DNA of 64,000 nt from Thermoleophilaceae bacterium (lineage in GTDB: Bacteria > Actinomycetota > Thermoleophilia > Solirubrobacterales > Thermoleophilaceae): positions 372,001-436,000 of the forward strand of contig JBBDYQ010000002.1 in NCBI GenBank assembly GCA_040901445.1, given 5' to 3'. Each line of letters begins with the position of its first letter. Within the stretch, counting starts at the first letter, position 1. The position numbers and the translations under genes are program-made. This document shows, piece by piece, positions 1 to 7,698 of this stretch. The notes under the pieces are model-generated. The model was given only the letters and a program-made list of their open reading frames with translations, was not told the DNA's origin and ran no database searches.

Positions 1-120
1 GACACGGACCAGGCGGGCGACCGCGACGCCGTCGCGCGCGATCTCAACATCCTCCCCGGCTTCCACGCGCGCAAGCAGCTTCGAGAGATCGGTCTTTGCT
101 TGGCCGACGTTGACTCGCAT
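1..120 (-). CDS. Phd/YefM-type antitoxin, N-terminal part (cut by window start)
   Basis: The visible 40 residues begin MRVNVGQAKTDLSKLLARVE and continue EDVEIARDGVAVARLV, the standard start of prevent-host-death antitoxins (N-terminal DNA-binding half of the Phd/YefM fold). Such proteins bind an operator upstream of their own gene and neutralise a partner toxin, usually a PIN or RelE/Doc protein, which would lie beyond the left edge. The ATG at 120 sits just after a TTGGCC/TACGCT promoter and a 16-bp palindrome. The gene lies next to a tRNA-Arg fragment at 213-253. The toxin is not visible, so pairing is inferred. Confidence 0.75.
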   Translation of the reverse strand, partial: MRVNVGQAKTDLSKLLARVEAGEDVEIARDGVAVARLVRV

Positions 121-126
121 GACGCG

Positions 127-156
127 AGCGTAGCAAGGCTGGCCAAGGTTGGCCAA
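127..156 (-). promoter_or_regulatory. Promoter and palindromic operator of the Phd antitoxin gene
   Basis: A perfect inverted repeat TGGCCAA-GG-TTGGCCA lies at 140-155. On the minus strand a -35-like TTGGCC (156-151) and a -10-like TACGCT (132-127) are 18 bp apart, so the palindrome covers the -35 box. Transcription would start at or near the ATG at 120, giving a leaderless mRNA. This fits autorepression by the Phd protein; binding is inferred. Confidence 0.5.
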
Positions 157-211
157 GCACTCTCAGCCGAGTGGCGATTCGCGTTCCCAGGTCCACAGCT
201 GAAGCGAAGAA

Positions 212-318
<107 letters not shown>

Positions 319-846
319 TCACAACCCGGAATCGGCATCCAACGGGAGACGGATGCGCGACGGCGAGTACGGCTGGCTGTTGCGGGTCCCGGCGCGCGAC
401 GACGGCCCGTCATCGACGGTGCGTGGGGCCGTGTGTGGACCGACGTCTCACCGCGCCCCGCGCACTGAGACGACGCGTTCTGTGGCGCGCCGCTCACGTC
501 CGATTTGAGGGGTCCGCTGGCTTTCCAGCGGCTCGGAGCGGGACGGTTGGGCCGTCGCGGGTGCGACGGGCGGCGGGGGATCGCACGCGAGGGGGTCGCG
601 GCCGGCCTGATCACCGGAATCCGCGCTGGCCAGGGCGCGACCCGATCGAGTGGCAGCCCGCCTCCCCACGGCCCCCGCGGGCCGCGTTGCTTCTGTCCGC
701 CTCCTCCGCCGCCGTCCTCCCCCTCGTCCTCGCCTCGCTCGTCCGGCGGCGGCTCCGACAGCAGGCGTAGGAGCTTGGCGAATCCGATTGCCGCGCCCAC
801 GGATACCGCGAGGTGCAGGCCGACCAGACCCCAGATGCCCACGTCC

Positions 847-2517
847 TCAGGCACGGTTGCCGGCCTGAGCGGCGACGGAGCGGCGGATGTCCTTGAGCGG
901 CTCGACCGAGCGCACGGGCGGGATGACATCGAAGTTGTGGGGCGGGGGCGGCGAGGGGGTGAACCACTCGAGGGTGTTCGCTTTCCATGGGTCGTTGCCG
1001 GCCCTCGTACCGCGCCTGAGGCTGCGGAGGACGTTACAGACCGTGACGAGGACTCCGACGGCGAGGACGAACGCACCGACGGTCGAGATGAGGTTCATGA
1101 GGCCCCAGCCCGAGCTCACCGGATAGTGGTAGATGCGCCGCGGCATGCCGGACAGGCCGAGGCTGTGCTGGATAAGGAAGGTCAGGTTGAAGCCCGCGAA
1201 TGTGAGCCAGAACGAGAGCTTCCCGAGACGCTCGGAGAGCATCCGCCCGGTGATCTTCGGGAACCAGTAGTAGACAGCCGCGAAGATCGCATTCACCGAG
1301 CCCGCCACGAGGACGTAGTGGAAGTGGGCGACGACGAAGTAGGTGTCGTGCACCTGGAAGTCGATCGGGTACACGGCCAGCATGACCCCGGTGATTCCGC
1401 CCATGGTGAACAGGGCAAGGAAGCCGGCGGCGAAGTAGAGCGGCGTCTTGAACACGATCGAGCCGCGCCACAGGGTGGCGATCCAATTCAGGACCTTGAT
1501 CCCGGTGGGTATGGCCACCGCCATCGAGGTGATCATGAATGTGATCAGGACCGCGTTGCCCACCGGCACGGTGAACATGTGGTGCACCCACACCAGCATC
1601 GAGATGAAGGCGATGCCGAAGGTGGAGGCGGCGATGGCCTTGTAGCCGAAGATCGGCTTGCGCGCGAAGACCGGCAGCACCTCCGAGATCACGCCGAAGC
1701 CGGGCAGGATCATGATGTAGACCTCGGGGTGTCCGAAGAACCAGAAGAGGTGCTGGTAGAGGATCGGGTCGCCGCCGCAGGCCGTGTCGAAGAAGCAGGT
1801 GCCGTAGTGGCGATCGGTCAGCTGCATAGTGGCCGCGGCCGCGATCGTGGGCAGGGCGACGATCAGCATCAGCGACTGTGCCAGCACCGACCAGCAGAAC
1901 AGCGGCAGCCGCCCCCAGCCCATCCCCGGCGCGCGCATGTTGACGATCGTGGCCACCAGGTTGATGGCCCCCAGCAGAGAGGACAGGCCGGTCAGGTGAA
2001 TCAGGAGGATCCAGGCGTCCTGGCCGTTGCCCGGGATGTAGTCGCCGGTGGCCAGCGGCGTGTAGGCGGTCCAGCCGGCCGCCGGGGGAGAGAAGAACAG
2101 CGAGCAATAGAACACCACGCCACCGGCCAGCAGCAACCACAGCGAGAGCGCGTTGAGGCGCGGGAACGCCATGTCGCGCGCGCCGATCATCAGCGGTACG
2201 ACGTAGTTGGCAAAGCCGGCCCAGACCGGCACAACGAAGAGGAAGACCATCGTCGAGCCGTGCATGGTCATGATCGCGTTGTAGGTGCGGGGGTCGATCA
2301 GCGTGTTGTCGGGAGCCCCCAGCTGCAGCCGCAGCAGCAGCGCCTCGGTGCCGCCGAGCACGAAGAACGCGAACGTGGCGACCAGGTACATCGCGCCGAT
2401 CCGCTTGTGATCGGTGGTTGTGAGCCAGGCCAGCCAGCCGGCCGGGTCGGGCCGGCGGCCGCGGACGGCGATCTCGGGTACCGAACTCCGCGTAGCCGCA
2501 GCTTGCGAGGGGCCCAC
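847..2517 (-). CDS. ctaD: Cytochrome c oxidase subunit I (heme-copper oxidase, A1 type)
   Basis: Catalytic subunit of an aa3-type terminal oxidase: it reduces O2 to water and pumps protons across the cytoplasmic membrane. The 556-residue protein has the family's normal length and about 12 hydrophobic segments. Heme a ligands are H86 (MHGSTM) and H400, the heme a3 ligand is H398 (VAHFHYV), and the CuB ligands are H263 plus H312/H313 (WVHHMF). The GHPEVY motif at 262-267 supplies the A1-type Glu and the cross-linked Tyr; K341 in PTGIKV marks the K channel. No subunit II or III gene is nearby, so subunit I is an orphan here. Upstream genes are fdxA and a hypothetical gene. Confidence 0.96.
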   Translation of the reverse strand: MGPSQAAATRSSVPEIAVRGRRPDPAGWLAWLTTTDHKRIGAMYLVATFAFFVLGGTEALLLRLQLGAPDNTLIDPRTYNAIMTMHGSTMVFLFVVPVWAGFANYVVPLMIGARDMAFPRLNALSLWLLLAGGVVFYCSLFFSPPAAGWTAYTPLATGDYIPGNGQDAWILLIHLTGLSSLLGAINLVATIVNMRAPGMGWGRLPLFCWSVLAQSLMLIVALPTIAAAATMQLTDRHYGTCFFDTACGGDPILYQHLFWFFGHPEVYIMILPGFGVISEVLPVFARKPIFGYKAIAASTFGIAFISMLVWVHHMFTVPVGNAVLITFMITSMAVAIPTGIKVLNWIATLWRGSIVFKTPLYFAAGFLALFTMGGITGVMLAVYPIDFQVHDTYFVVAHFHYVLVAGSVNAIFAAVYYWFPKITGRMLSERLGKLSFWLTFAGFNLTFLIQHSLGLSGMPRRIYHYPVSSGWGLMNLISTVGAFVLAVGVLVTVCNVLRSLRRGTRAGNDPWKANTLEWFTPSPPPPHNFDVIPPVRSVEPLKDIRRSVAAQAGNRA

Positions 2518-2595
2518 GTTCAGCTCCTCGCCGTATAGAAGGTCGCGCTGACGGCGCGCCGCGCCAAGCAGTCCAGGGAGGTGCGCACCGCCGAG

Positions 2596-3042
2596 TCAGG
2601 CGGCCGTGGGGTCGAGCGGGTGGCGCGGCGCCGGCAGACGGGCGACTCGGACTGAGCGGCGCCCGAGCCACGCGTCGAGAACCCGGGTGACCTCGTCGAG
2701 CCCGCGACGTCGGCAGAGATCACTCAATGCACGCGCCCCGGCAGCTGGCTCGGGCCCCGCAAGCGCCTGGAGCGCGGATAGGGCCGCGCGTGACTCCGCC
2801 AAGGTGACACCGGGAAGGTGGGCGCACCAGCGAGCGTGCCAGGCAACCGCCACCGGCTGGAAGCGCTCCGGCTCACAAGCGAGCAGCCCCAAGCAGACCA
2901 GCATCCCGTGATCGAGAGACCCGCGGAGGACCGCGCTTGGGAGTCGTCGACGCGAGTTCGACTCCGAGCGTGGCGCCGTTTCCGGCGTCGCGCACATCAA
3001 AGACGAGGATGATCCGGAGCGACCGGCGCGGGGACCTGTCAC
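2596..3042 (-). CDS. Hypothetical protein between fdxA and ctaD
   Basis: The frame begins at a GTG overlapping the fdxA stop and gives 148 residues. The first 45 residues are Ser/Arg-rich and unconvincing. The rest (MLVCLGLLACEPERFQPVAV, then helical Leu/Ala/Arg-rich sequence with ALAGPEPAAGARALSDL) reads like a compact all-helical cytoplasmic domain, so the true start may be internal. I do not recognise the family. Coupling to fdxA suggests co-transcription. Confidence 0.55.
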   Translation of the reverse strand: MTGPRAGRSGSSSSLMCATPETAPRSESNSRRRLPSAVLRGSLDHGMLVCLGLLACEPERFQPVAVAWHARWCAHLPGVTLAESRAALSALQALAGPEPAAGARALSDLCRRRGLDEVTRVLDAWLGRRSVRVARLPAPRHPLDPTAA

Positions 3043-3308
3043 GGGTTCTTCTCCTTGTAGTAGGCAGCGTTGATGTCAATGAAGCGCTCCCACTGGGGCG
3101 GCACCATGTCCTCGGGAGTGATGGCGTCGACGGGACAGGCCTCGACGCAGGCGTCGCAGTCGATGCACTCCTCGGGGTCGATGTAGAGCATCTCGACCTG
3201 GTCGTAGTCGGGCTCGTCGGGCGTGGGATGAATGCAGTCGACGGGGCAGACCTCGACGCAGGAGTTGTCCTTGGTGCCGATGCAGGGCTCGTTGATCACG
3301 TACGCCAC
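3039..3308 (-). CDS. fdxA: 7Fe ferredoxin (3Fe-4S plus 4Fe-4S)
   Basis: An 89-residue electron carrier. Cysteines are C9-x7-C17-x3-C21-x3-C25 and C48-x2-C51-x2-C54-x3-C58. The widened first motif (CIGTKDNSCVEVCPVDC) is typical of FdxA ferredoxins holding one [3Fe-4S] and one [4Fe-4S] cluster. I chose the GTG at 3308 because GAGGAGG lies just upstream and the product then starts at the conserved AYVINEPC. It is divergent from a SufR-like regulator, with a large inverted repeat between the two starts, so expression probably responds to Fe-S or redox state. Confidence 0.95.
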   Translation of the reverse strand: MAYVINEPCIGTKDNSCVEVCPVDCIHPTPDEPDYDQVEMLYIDPEECIDCDACVEACPVDAITPEDMVPPQWERFIDINAAYYKEKNP

Positions 3309-3327
3309 GCTGAGCCTCCTCGCGCTG

Positions 3328-3392
3328 TTTTTCACAATCGGAGTGGGAAAATACCAGAGTTCGCTTGTTTCTCCTAGTCCGACTGTGTAAAA
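3328..3392. promoter_or_regulatory. Divergent promoter region with long inverted repeat (fdxA / SufR-like gene)
   Basis: Two 15-bp arms face each other: TTTTTCACAATCGGA at 3328-3342 and TCCGACTGTGTAAAA at 3378-3392. The reverse complement of the second matches the first at 13 of 15 positions, with 35 bp between. The pair fills the space between the fdxA start (3308, minus) and the regulator start (3403, plus). It is the obvious operator candidate for the regulator encoded at 3403; direct binding is inferred. Confidence 0.55.
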
Positions 3393-3402
3393 CTGCGTCG
3401 CG

Positions 3403-4101
3403 ATGGACCTACCGACCCGCGGCGGCCACCACGGCGTGCTGGCACAGCCCACCCGCGCGCGGCTCTTCTCGCTCCTCCACGAGCTCAAGCGACCGGCGAG
3501 CACGAACGAGCTGGCTGACCATCTCGGCCTACATCCAAACGGGGTGCGCGCACACCTCGAGCGGCTGCACGAGGAGAACCTCGTCCTTCGCACGCCGACG
3601 CCCCGCCCCCGCGGCCGCCCCCGCGACGAATGGTCGATAGCGCCCGACGTGCGCGTTGAGGGCGAACCGCCGAGCGCATACGGCGAACTCGCCCGCTGGC
3701 TCGCCCGAGCGATCCCCGCCCGCCAGAGCCGCCTCCGCGACGTGGAGGCAGCCGGCCGCGAGATCGGCCGCGAGCTCGCCCCGAAGGAGGCGGCATCACC
3801 CGCGCCGGCGCTCCGCAGCGCCCTGGCCGCACTCGGCTTCCAACCCGAGCTGGAGGTGGGAGAGGGCACGCTCGTCTGCACCCTGCAGAACTGCCCCTAC
3901 CGCGACGCGGTCCGGGACAACCAGCAAGTCGTCTGCACACTCCACCGCGGAATCACCCGCGGTCTGCTCGATGTGCTCGATCCCGAGTCGAAGCTGACCA
4001 GCTTCGTGCCCCGCGACCCCGACGCCGCCGGGTGCCTCATCGAGGTCCGCGGCCTCTCAGGCTCCGACCCGCCCGCAGCCGCCGCGGATGAGAACGGGTG
4101 A
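3403..4101 (+). CDS. ArsR/SufR-like HTH regulator with C-terminal cysteine cluster
   Basis: A 232-residue regulator. Residues 13-62 form a winged HTH (LAQPTRARLFSLLHELKRPA, then STNELADHLGLHPNGVRAHL). A C-terminal sensor part has C159-x4-C164-x13-C178 with a nearby His, resembling the cluster-binding cysteines of SufR, the Fe-S biogenesis repressor. No suf operon is nearby; the divergent gene is the ferredoxin fdxA. I infer a redox or Fe-S-sensing regulator acting on fdxA and itself. An ordinary ArsR-family regulator is the alternative. Confidence 0.75.
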   Translation: MDLPTRGGHHGVLAQPTRARLFSLLHELKRPASTNELADHLGLHPNGVRAHLERLHEENLVLRTPTPRPRGRPRDEWSIAPDVRVEGEPPSAYGELARWLARAIPARQSRLRDVEAAGREIGRELAPKEAASPAPALRSALAALGFQPELEVGEGTLVCTLQNCPYRDAVRDNQQVVCTLHRGITRGLLDVLDPESKLTSFVPRDPDAAGCLIEVRGLSGSDPPAAAADENG

Positions 4102-4107
4102 CCTGCG

Positions 4108-4311
4108 ATGCTCGGCCTGACCATCGCGGGCGCTACGTCTCAGCCCCACCGGCGCTGCCGTAAGGTCGCGGCTCCGGACGGGTTGCGCCCCAGCGACCTG
4201 CTGGGCGTGTTCTTCGCGCTCGCGATCGGGTTCCTGCTCGTCGCCTCCGTCGTCACACGTGTGGTCATCCTGGCCGCACAGGCTCTCCCCCACGGTCGCC
4301 CGAGGATCTGA
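4108..4311 (+). CDS. Small single-helix membrane protein
   Basis: A 67-residue frame starting six bases after the regulator stop. A basic N-terminal region is followed by DGLRPSDLLGVFFALAIGFL and more hydrophobic residues, one clear transmembrane helix, ending HGRPRI. It lies tightly between the regulator and the hemerythrin gene. No family is recognised. Confidence 0.45.
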   Translation: MLGLTIAGATSQPHRRCRKVAAPDGLRPSDLLGVFFALAIGFLLVASVVTRVVILAAQALPHGRPRI

Positions 4312-4315
4312 GGCC

Positions 4316-4756
4316 ATGAGGCGCACGTCCGCCCTGGAGCCGCTCTCTCGAGATCATCATCAGGCGCTTTACATCGCGCAGACGCTGCGTCGCGCAAACA
4401 CCGGCACGGCGCCGCAAGCGCGGGACGCGTTTCTGGCTTTCTGGCGTGCAGAGGGACGCCATCACTTCCGCTACGAGGAAGAGATCCTGCTCCCGGCGTA
4501 CGCAGGTCATGGCGATGCGCACCACCCGCTCGTGGTGCGCGTCCTGGTCGAGCACGTGCTGATCCGCCATCGCGCGCACCGGTTCGAGGAGGCACGGGAA
4601 GGGTCGCTCGATGAGCTGCAGCAACTGGGCGTGCAGCTCGCGGCCCACGTCCGGCTCGAGGAGCGAGAGTTGTTTCCGCTGATCGAGGAGGCACTGCCGC
4701 CGGCGGAGCTCGAACGCGTGGCGGCCGCGCTCGCCGAGGCAGAGGCTCGCGGCTGA
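4316..4756 (+). CDS. Hemerythrin-like (HHE) domain protein
   Basis: A 146-residue four-helix HHE domain. Candidate di-iron ligands lie in LSRDHHQAL, RHHFRYEEEILLP, IRHRAHRFEE and AAHVRLEERELFPLIE. Such proteins bind O2, NO or iron and often act in oxidative or nitrosative stress. ATG 4316 gives a start directly before the conserved first helix; a longer frame from 4259 reads through the previous gene. It follows the SufR-like gene and probably shares its transcript. Confidence 0.88.
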   Translation: MRRTSALEPLSRDHHQALYIAQTLRRANTGTAPQARDAFLAFWRAEGRHHFRYEEEILLPAYAGHGDAHHPLVVRVLVEHVLIRHRAHRFEEAREGSLDELQQLGVQLAAHVRLEERELFPLIEEALPPAELERVAAALAEAEARG

Positions 4757-4938
4757 CCATGGACGATCTGTGGCTCAGTATCCGCTGAGGATGCACGTAC
4801 CAATGGACGGTGGCGCGCTTCGCGCAGCCGCACTCGACCCGTCGAGCAGGTTTCGACGCAGCCGACGCCGCCGCCTGCGCGCAGCGGCGCAGGTGAGCCG
4901 CGCGCGTTGACTGCCCTCGAACGCGCGGATCGATCCCC

Positions 4939-5286
4939 TCATGCGGCTCGCGGACCGTGGGCGTCGGCGACCGTTGCGAGCAGCAAGGTCGAGTGGGCGT
5001 AGGCGCCACCGGCTCGCATCTCGCCAGCCACCCAAACCGCCTCCATCAGCTCCTCCTCGGTGGCGCCAGTGCGAAGGGCGGCCTTGGTGTGGCCTTGGAT
5101 GCAGTACGGGCATTGCGTGACGTGGGCGGCAGCGACGGCGATCAGCTGCTTGGTCTTCTTGTCGAGCGCCCCGTCGGCGAACACCTGCCTGCTGAACTCC
5201 TGAAAGGCGTCGTGGATGCCGGGAGCCAACTGCTTGCGCCGTTCGGCGGTCTCGGCGTTGGCGGGCGGGTAGAGAGGCTGAGTCAT
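4939..5286 (-). CDS. Carboxymuconolactone decarboxylase / AhpD-like protein
   Basis: A 115-residue CMD-fold protein with the active CxxC-x3-H signature CPYCIQGHTKAAL at about 69-81 and the helix EEELMEAVWVAGEMRAGGA. AhpD-like members act as thiol-disulfide peroxidase partners. The ATG at 5286 gives the usual length; longer frames upstream lack similarity. It is a monocistronic minus-strand gene with a GTAAGGACC element at 5361-5369 upstream. Confidence 0.88.
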   Translation of the reverse strand: MTQPLYPPANAETAERRKQLAPGIHDAFQEFSRQVFADGALDKKTKQLIAVAAAHVTQCPYCIQGHTKAALRTGATEEELMEAVWVAGEMRAGGAYAHSTLLLATVADAHGPRAA

Positions 5287-5392
5287 GGCGTCGTCTCCTC
5301 TTGAGCTCCAAAGCGTGCGTGACCGTCTGTCCATCACTCTGTATGCGTCACCGGCCTGTAGGTCCTTACGGGCCGCGGAGAGCCGCTGCCCC

Positions 5393-6238
5393 TCACTCCA
5401 GGTCGAGTACGTCGCCCTCGCGGCCCAGCTCGACCCGACCCCGCCCGCCATGCTTGGCCCAGCGTTCGGACGCCTCACTGCCGAGAGCCTCGAGGAACGC
5501 GTCGTCGTGCCAGGGGTCGTGGTGCATGAGCAGCAGTCGCTGAGCGTCGCAGCGACGGGCGAACGCGAGCGCGTCAGGGAGGCTCGAATGGCCCCATCCG
5601 CGGTGCGCGGGGTACTCACTCTCGGTGTACTGGCAGTCGTGGAGCAGGAGGGACGCGCCGTCGGCGAGCCCGTGTCCGGAGAGCCAGTCCGTCGGCGTGC
5701 TTGCGAGGTTGTTCCCGAGCGCGGGTTCGTGGTCGGGCAGGTAGCAAAGGCTGGTTCCGTTCTCGCTCAGCCTGAAGCCGAGTGTGGGGCCGCGGTGCGA
5801 AACCAGGGAGGCGCTCAGCTCCAGCCCGTCGATGCGCCAAGGCTCCGACGGGACGTCCCGGAATGTGACCCGGGCCGGGAGCTCCCCGATCTCGATCGGC
5901 GACAGCGGATTGGATATGTAGCGGGCGAGGCGCCTGCGCAGCGCCCGCCCGCCCGCCGGGGGGCCCCAGACGGTTATCTCGGTGTCGGGGTCGAAGAAGG
6001 GGGCGAAGAACATCAGACCTTGGATGTGGTCGAGATGCAGGTGGGTGAGGAGCACGTGCAACCGCCGGCACCGCCCGGCAAGCGCCGCCCCCAGCTCGCG
6101 GATTCCGGTACCCGCGTCGAGGACGAACTCCGATTCCCCGGTGCTGACTTGCACGCAGGAGGTGTTGCCGCCGAAACGCTGGGTCGCCGGTCCCGGGACC
6201 GGAACCGAGCCACGGACACCCCAGAGCTTGGCGCGCAT
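5393..6238 (-). CDS. Metallo-beta-lactamase-fold hydrolase
   Basis: A 281-residue protein with the MBL metal motif THLHLDHIQG at about 65-74, later metal ligands in SLVSHRG and LLLHDCQY, and LLLMHHDPWHDD near the C terminus. The N terminus (MRAKLWGVRGSVPVPGP) is typical of the PhnP/RNase Z-like hydrolase branch that cleaves phosphodiesters. Its start overlaps the stop of the upstream PAS gene, so the two are co-translated. The substrate cannot be told from sequence. Confidence 0.88.
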   Translation of the reverse strand: MRAKLWGVRGSVPVPGPATQRFGGNTSCVQVSTGESEFVLDAGTGIRELGAALAGRCRRLHVLLTHLHLDHIQGLMFFAPFFDPDTEITVWGPPAGGRALRRRLARYISNPLSPIEIGELPARVTFRDVPSEPWRIDGLELSASLVSHRGPTLGFRLSENGTSLCYLPDHEPALGNNLASTPTDWLSGHGLADGASLLLHDCQYTESEYPAHRGWGHSSLPDALAFARRCDAQRLLLMHHDPWHDDAFLEALGSEASERWAKHGGRGRVELGREGDVLDLE

Positions 6239-6675
6239 CAGCTCGTGCCGTCAGCATCGTCCGGAGCGACCCAGAAGAAGACCATGGCACCGTGATACCC
6301 GGCGGGCCCGAGCAGCGGGAGCGCGCCGGCCTCTACCTCAAGCCGCCCGCGCTCGCCCCGGACTCTGAAGCGGCCATACGCGGGTCGGCCCTCCCGTACC
6401 GCCACCGCCAGTGGGAGTTCATCGACCGCCAGCGGGTTCCCATGCTCGTCGCTTGGCCCGTACTTGGCGTTCCACTGCCGGCGGCTCATGGTCCCGATTT
6501 CCTCGAACGGACTGCCTACGACCTCCGCCGCGGAGTCGTTGTAGAAGACGATCCGGCCCTCGACGTCGACAAGGAGTGCGGGCAGGGAGACGATCGAGAC
6601 GAGGTTGCGCGCCAGGATCAGCTCGAGCGGCTGCTCTCGGTCCTCGCGTTGGCTCTCATGTCCTTGCCTCATCAC
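6238..6675 (-). CDS. PAS-domain protein
   Basis: A 145-residue single PAS sensor domain: ALLVDVEGRIVFYNDSAAEVVGS at about 33-55, then EIGTMSRRQWNAKYGPSDEH and a beta-sheet end with GAMVFFWV. There is no kinase, GGDEF or HTH part. The translational overlap with the MBL hydrolase suggests it senses a signal (redox, light or ligand) for that enzyme; this is inference. Confidence 0.8.
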   Translation of the reverse strand: MMRQGHESQREDREQPLELILARNLVSIVSLPALLVDVEGRIVFYNDSAAEVVGSPFEEIGTMSRRQWNAKYGPSDEHGNPLAVDELPLAVAVREGRPAYGRFRVRGERGRLEVEAGALPLLGPAGYHGAMVFFWVAPDDADGTS

Positions 6676-6736
6676 CTGTTAGCTCGCTTTCGCCGCCTGG
6701 TCTTACCTCTGGCCGGGCCGGGGCGGGAGTGGAACA

Positions 6737-7219
6737 TCACCCGGCCAACGAGCTAAAGCCCCCGACGATGGCTCCGTACGCGATGTGCGCGGCGAGGCTC
6801 ACGAGCGGCGTCTGGGGCCCGTAGTTGAGCATCAGGAAGCCCGGCGGCTCGAGCAGCGCGACCGAGGTGGCGGCCGTGGACGGTGTGCCCATGCGCGGGT
6901 GGATGAGCGGGAGCAGCGTGTTCACGAGCGCGGTCCCGGAGAAGAGGCCGTGCGCGAGCCCGAAGGCCGCTCCGAGCCACCATCCGGCGCGGCCGATCGC
7001 GAGGAAGATCAGGTAGTAGATGAGCGCGAACGTGAGCCCGGCGAGGAAGTGGAGCATGTAGCCGAGTGCCTTGGCGCGGGTCCGGTCGCTCGAGAAGGCG
7101 GTGCCGAGCAGGAACGGGAGGTCGATGCGCGTCAGGTTGGCCTCGTTCGCCGCCCGCAACGCGGTCGTCAGGACGAGCGTTCCGGCGAAGCCGCCCGCGA
7201 CCGCGCCCCAGAGGCTCAC
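6737..7219 (-). CDS. Four-helix integral membrane protein
   Basis: 160 residues with about four transmembrane segments (GAVAGGFAGTLVLTTALRAA; YMLHFLAGLTFALIYYLIFLA; WWLGAAFGLAHGLFSG; LVSLAAHIAYGAIVGGF). No named family is recognised. Its start overlaps the end of the thioesterase gene, so it is the last gene of the GH15-thioesterase-membrane protein operon. Confidence 0.75.
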   Translation of the reverse strand: MSLWGAVAGGFAGTLVLTTALRAANEANLTRIDLPFLLGTAFSSDRTRAKALGYMLHFLAGLTFALIYYLIFLAIGRAGWWLGAAFGLAHGLFSGTALVNTLLPLIHPRMGTPSTAATSVALLEPPGFLMLNYGPQTPLVSLAAHIAYGAIVGGFSSLAG

Positions 7220-7698
7220 CGTTCCCGGCGTCCCCGCCCGGCGATGATCTGCCGGCGCTCGGCCAGGCGGTTGGCGCGCCGCAGCTGCGCCTCACGTTCG
7301 CGCCGCTCGTCCGTCGGGGACTTTGCGGCGAACGGGGGTACGGCCGCGGGCCGCCCCTGCTCGTCGATCGCGACCATCGTCAGATACGCCGAGCTGGTGT
7401 GGCGTCTCTCGCCGGTGAACGGATTCTCAGCCTCGACGCGGACGCCCACCTCGATCGACGTGCGCCAGACCGCGTTCACGCTCGCGGTCAGAGTCAGCAG
7501 CTCGCCGACATAGACGGGGTGCAGGAACGTCACGCGATCGACGGCCGCGGTGACGACCCGTTGGCGGGCATGTCTGATTGCAGCAAGACCAGCCGCCTCG
7601 TCGCACAGCTTCATCACCGTGCCGCCGTGGATGTGACCCGCGTTGTTGGAGTCGGTCACGTCCATCCATTTCACGAGGGTGGCGCGCGCTTCGCTCAT
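7216..7698 (-). CDS. Acyl-CoA thioesterase (hotdog fold)
   Basis: 160 residues. The hotdog signature is DVTDSNNAGHIHGGTVMKLC followed by DEAAGLAA, with the catalytic Asn/Asp region typical of YciA/BFIT-type acyl-CoA hydrolases, then VTFLHPVYVGELLTL. The ATG at 7698 overlaps the GH15 stop (ATGA). The role is hydrolysis of fatty acyl-CoA in the cytoplasm; chain specificity is unknown. Confidence 0.9.
   Translation of the reverse strand: MSEARATLVKWMDVTDSNNAGHIHGGTVMKLCDEAAGLAAIRHARQRVVTAAVDRVTFLHPVYVGELLTLTASVNAVWRTSIEVGVRVEAENPFTGERRHTSSAYLTMVAIDEQGRPAAVPPFAAKSPTDERREREAQLRRANRLAERRQIIAGRGRRER

Noticed and set aside
505-2538. 677-codon open frame opposite ctaD
   Set aside because: It is Asp/Arg/His/Gly-rich antisense translation of a gene whose catalytic residues are clear on the minus strand.
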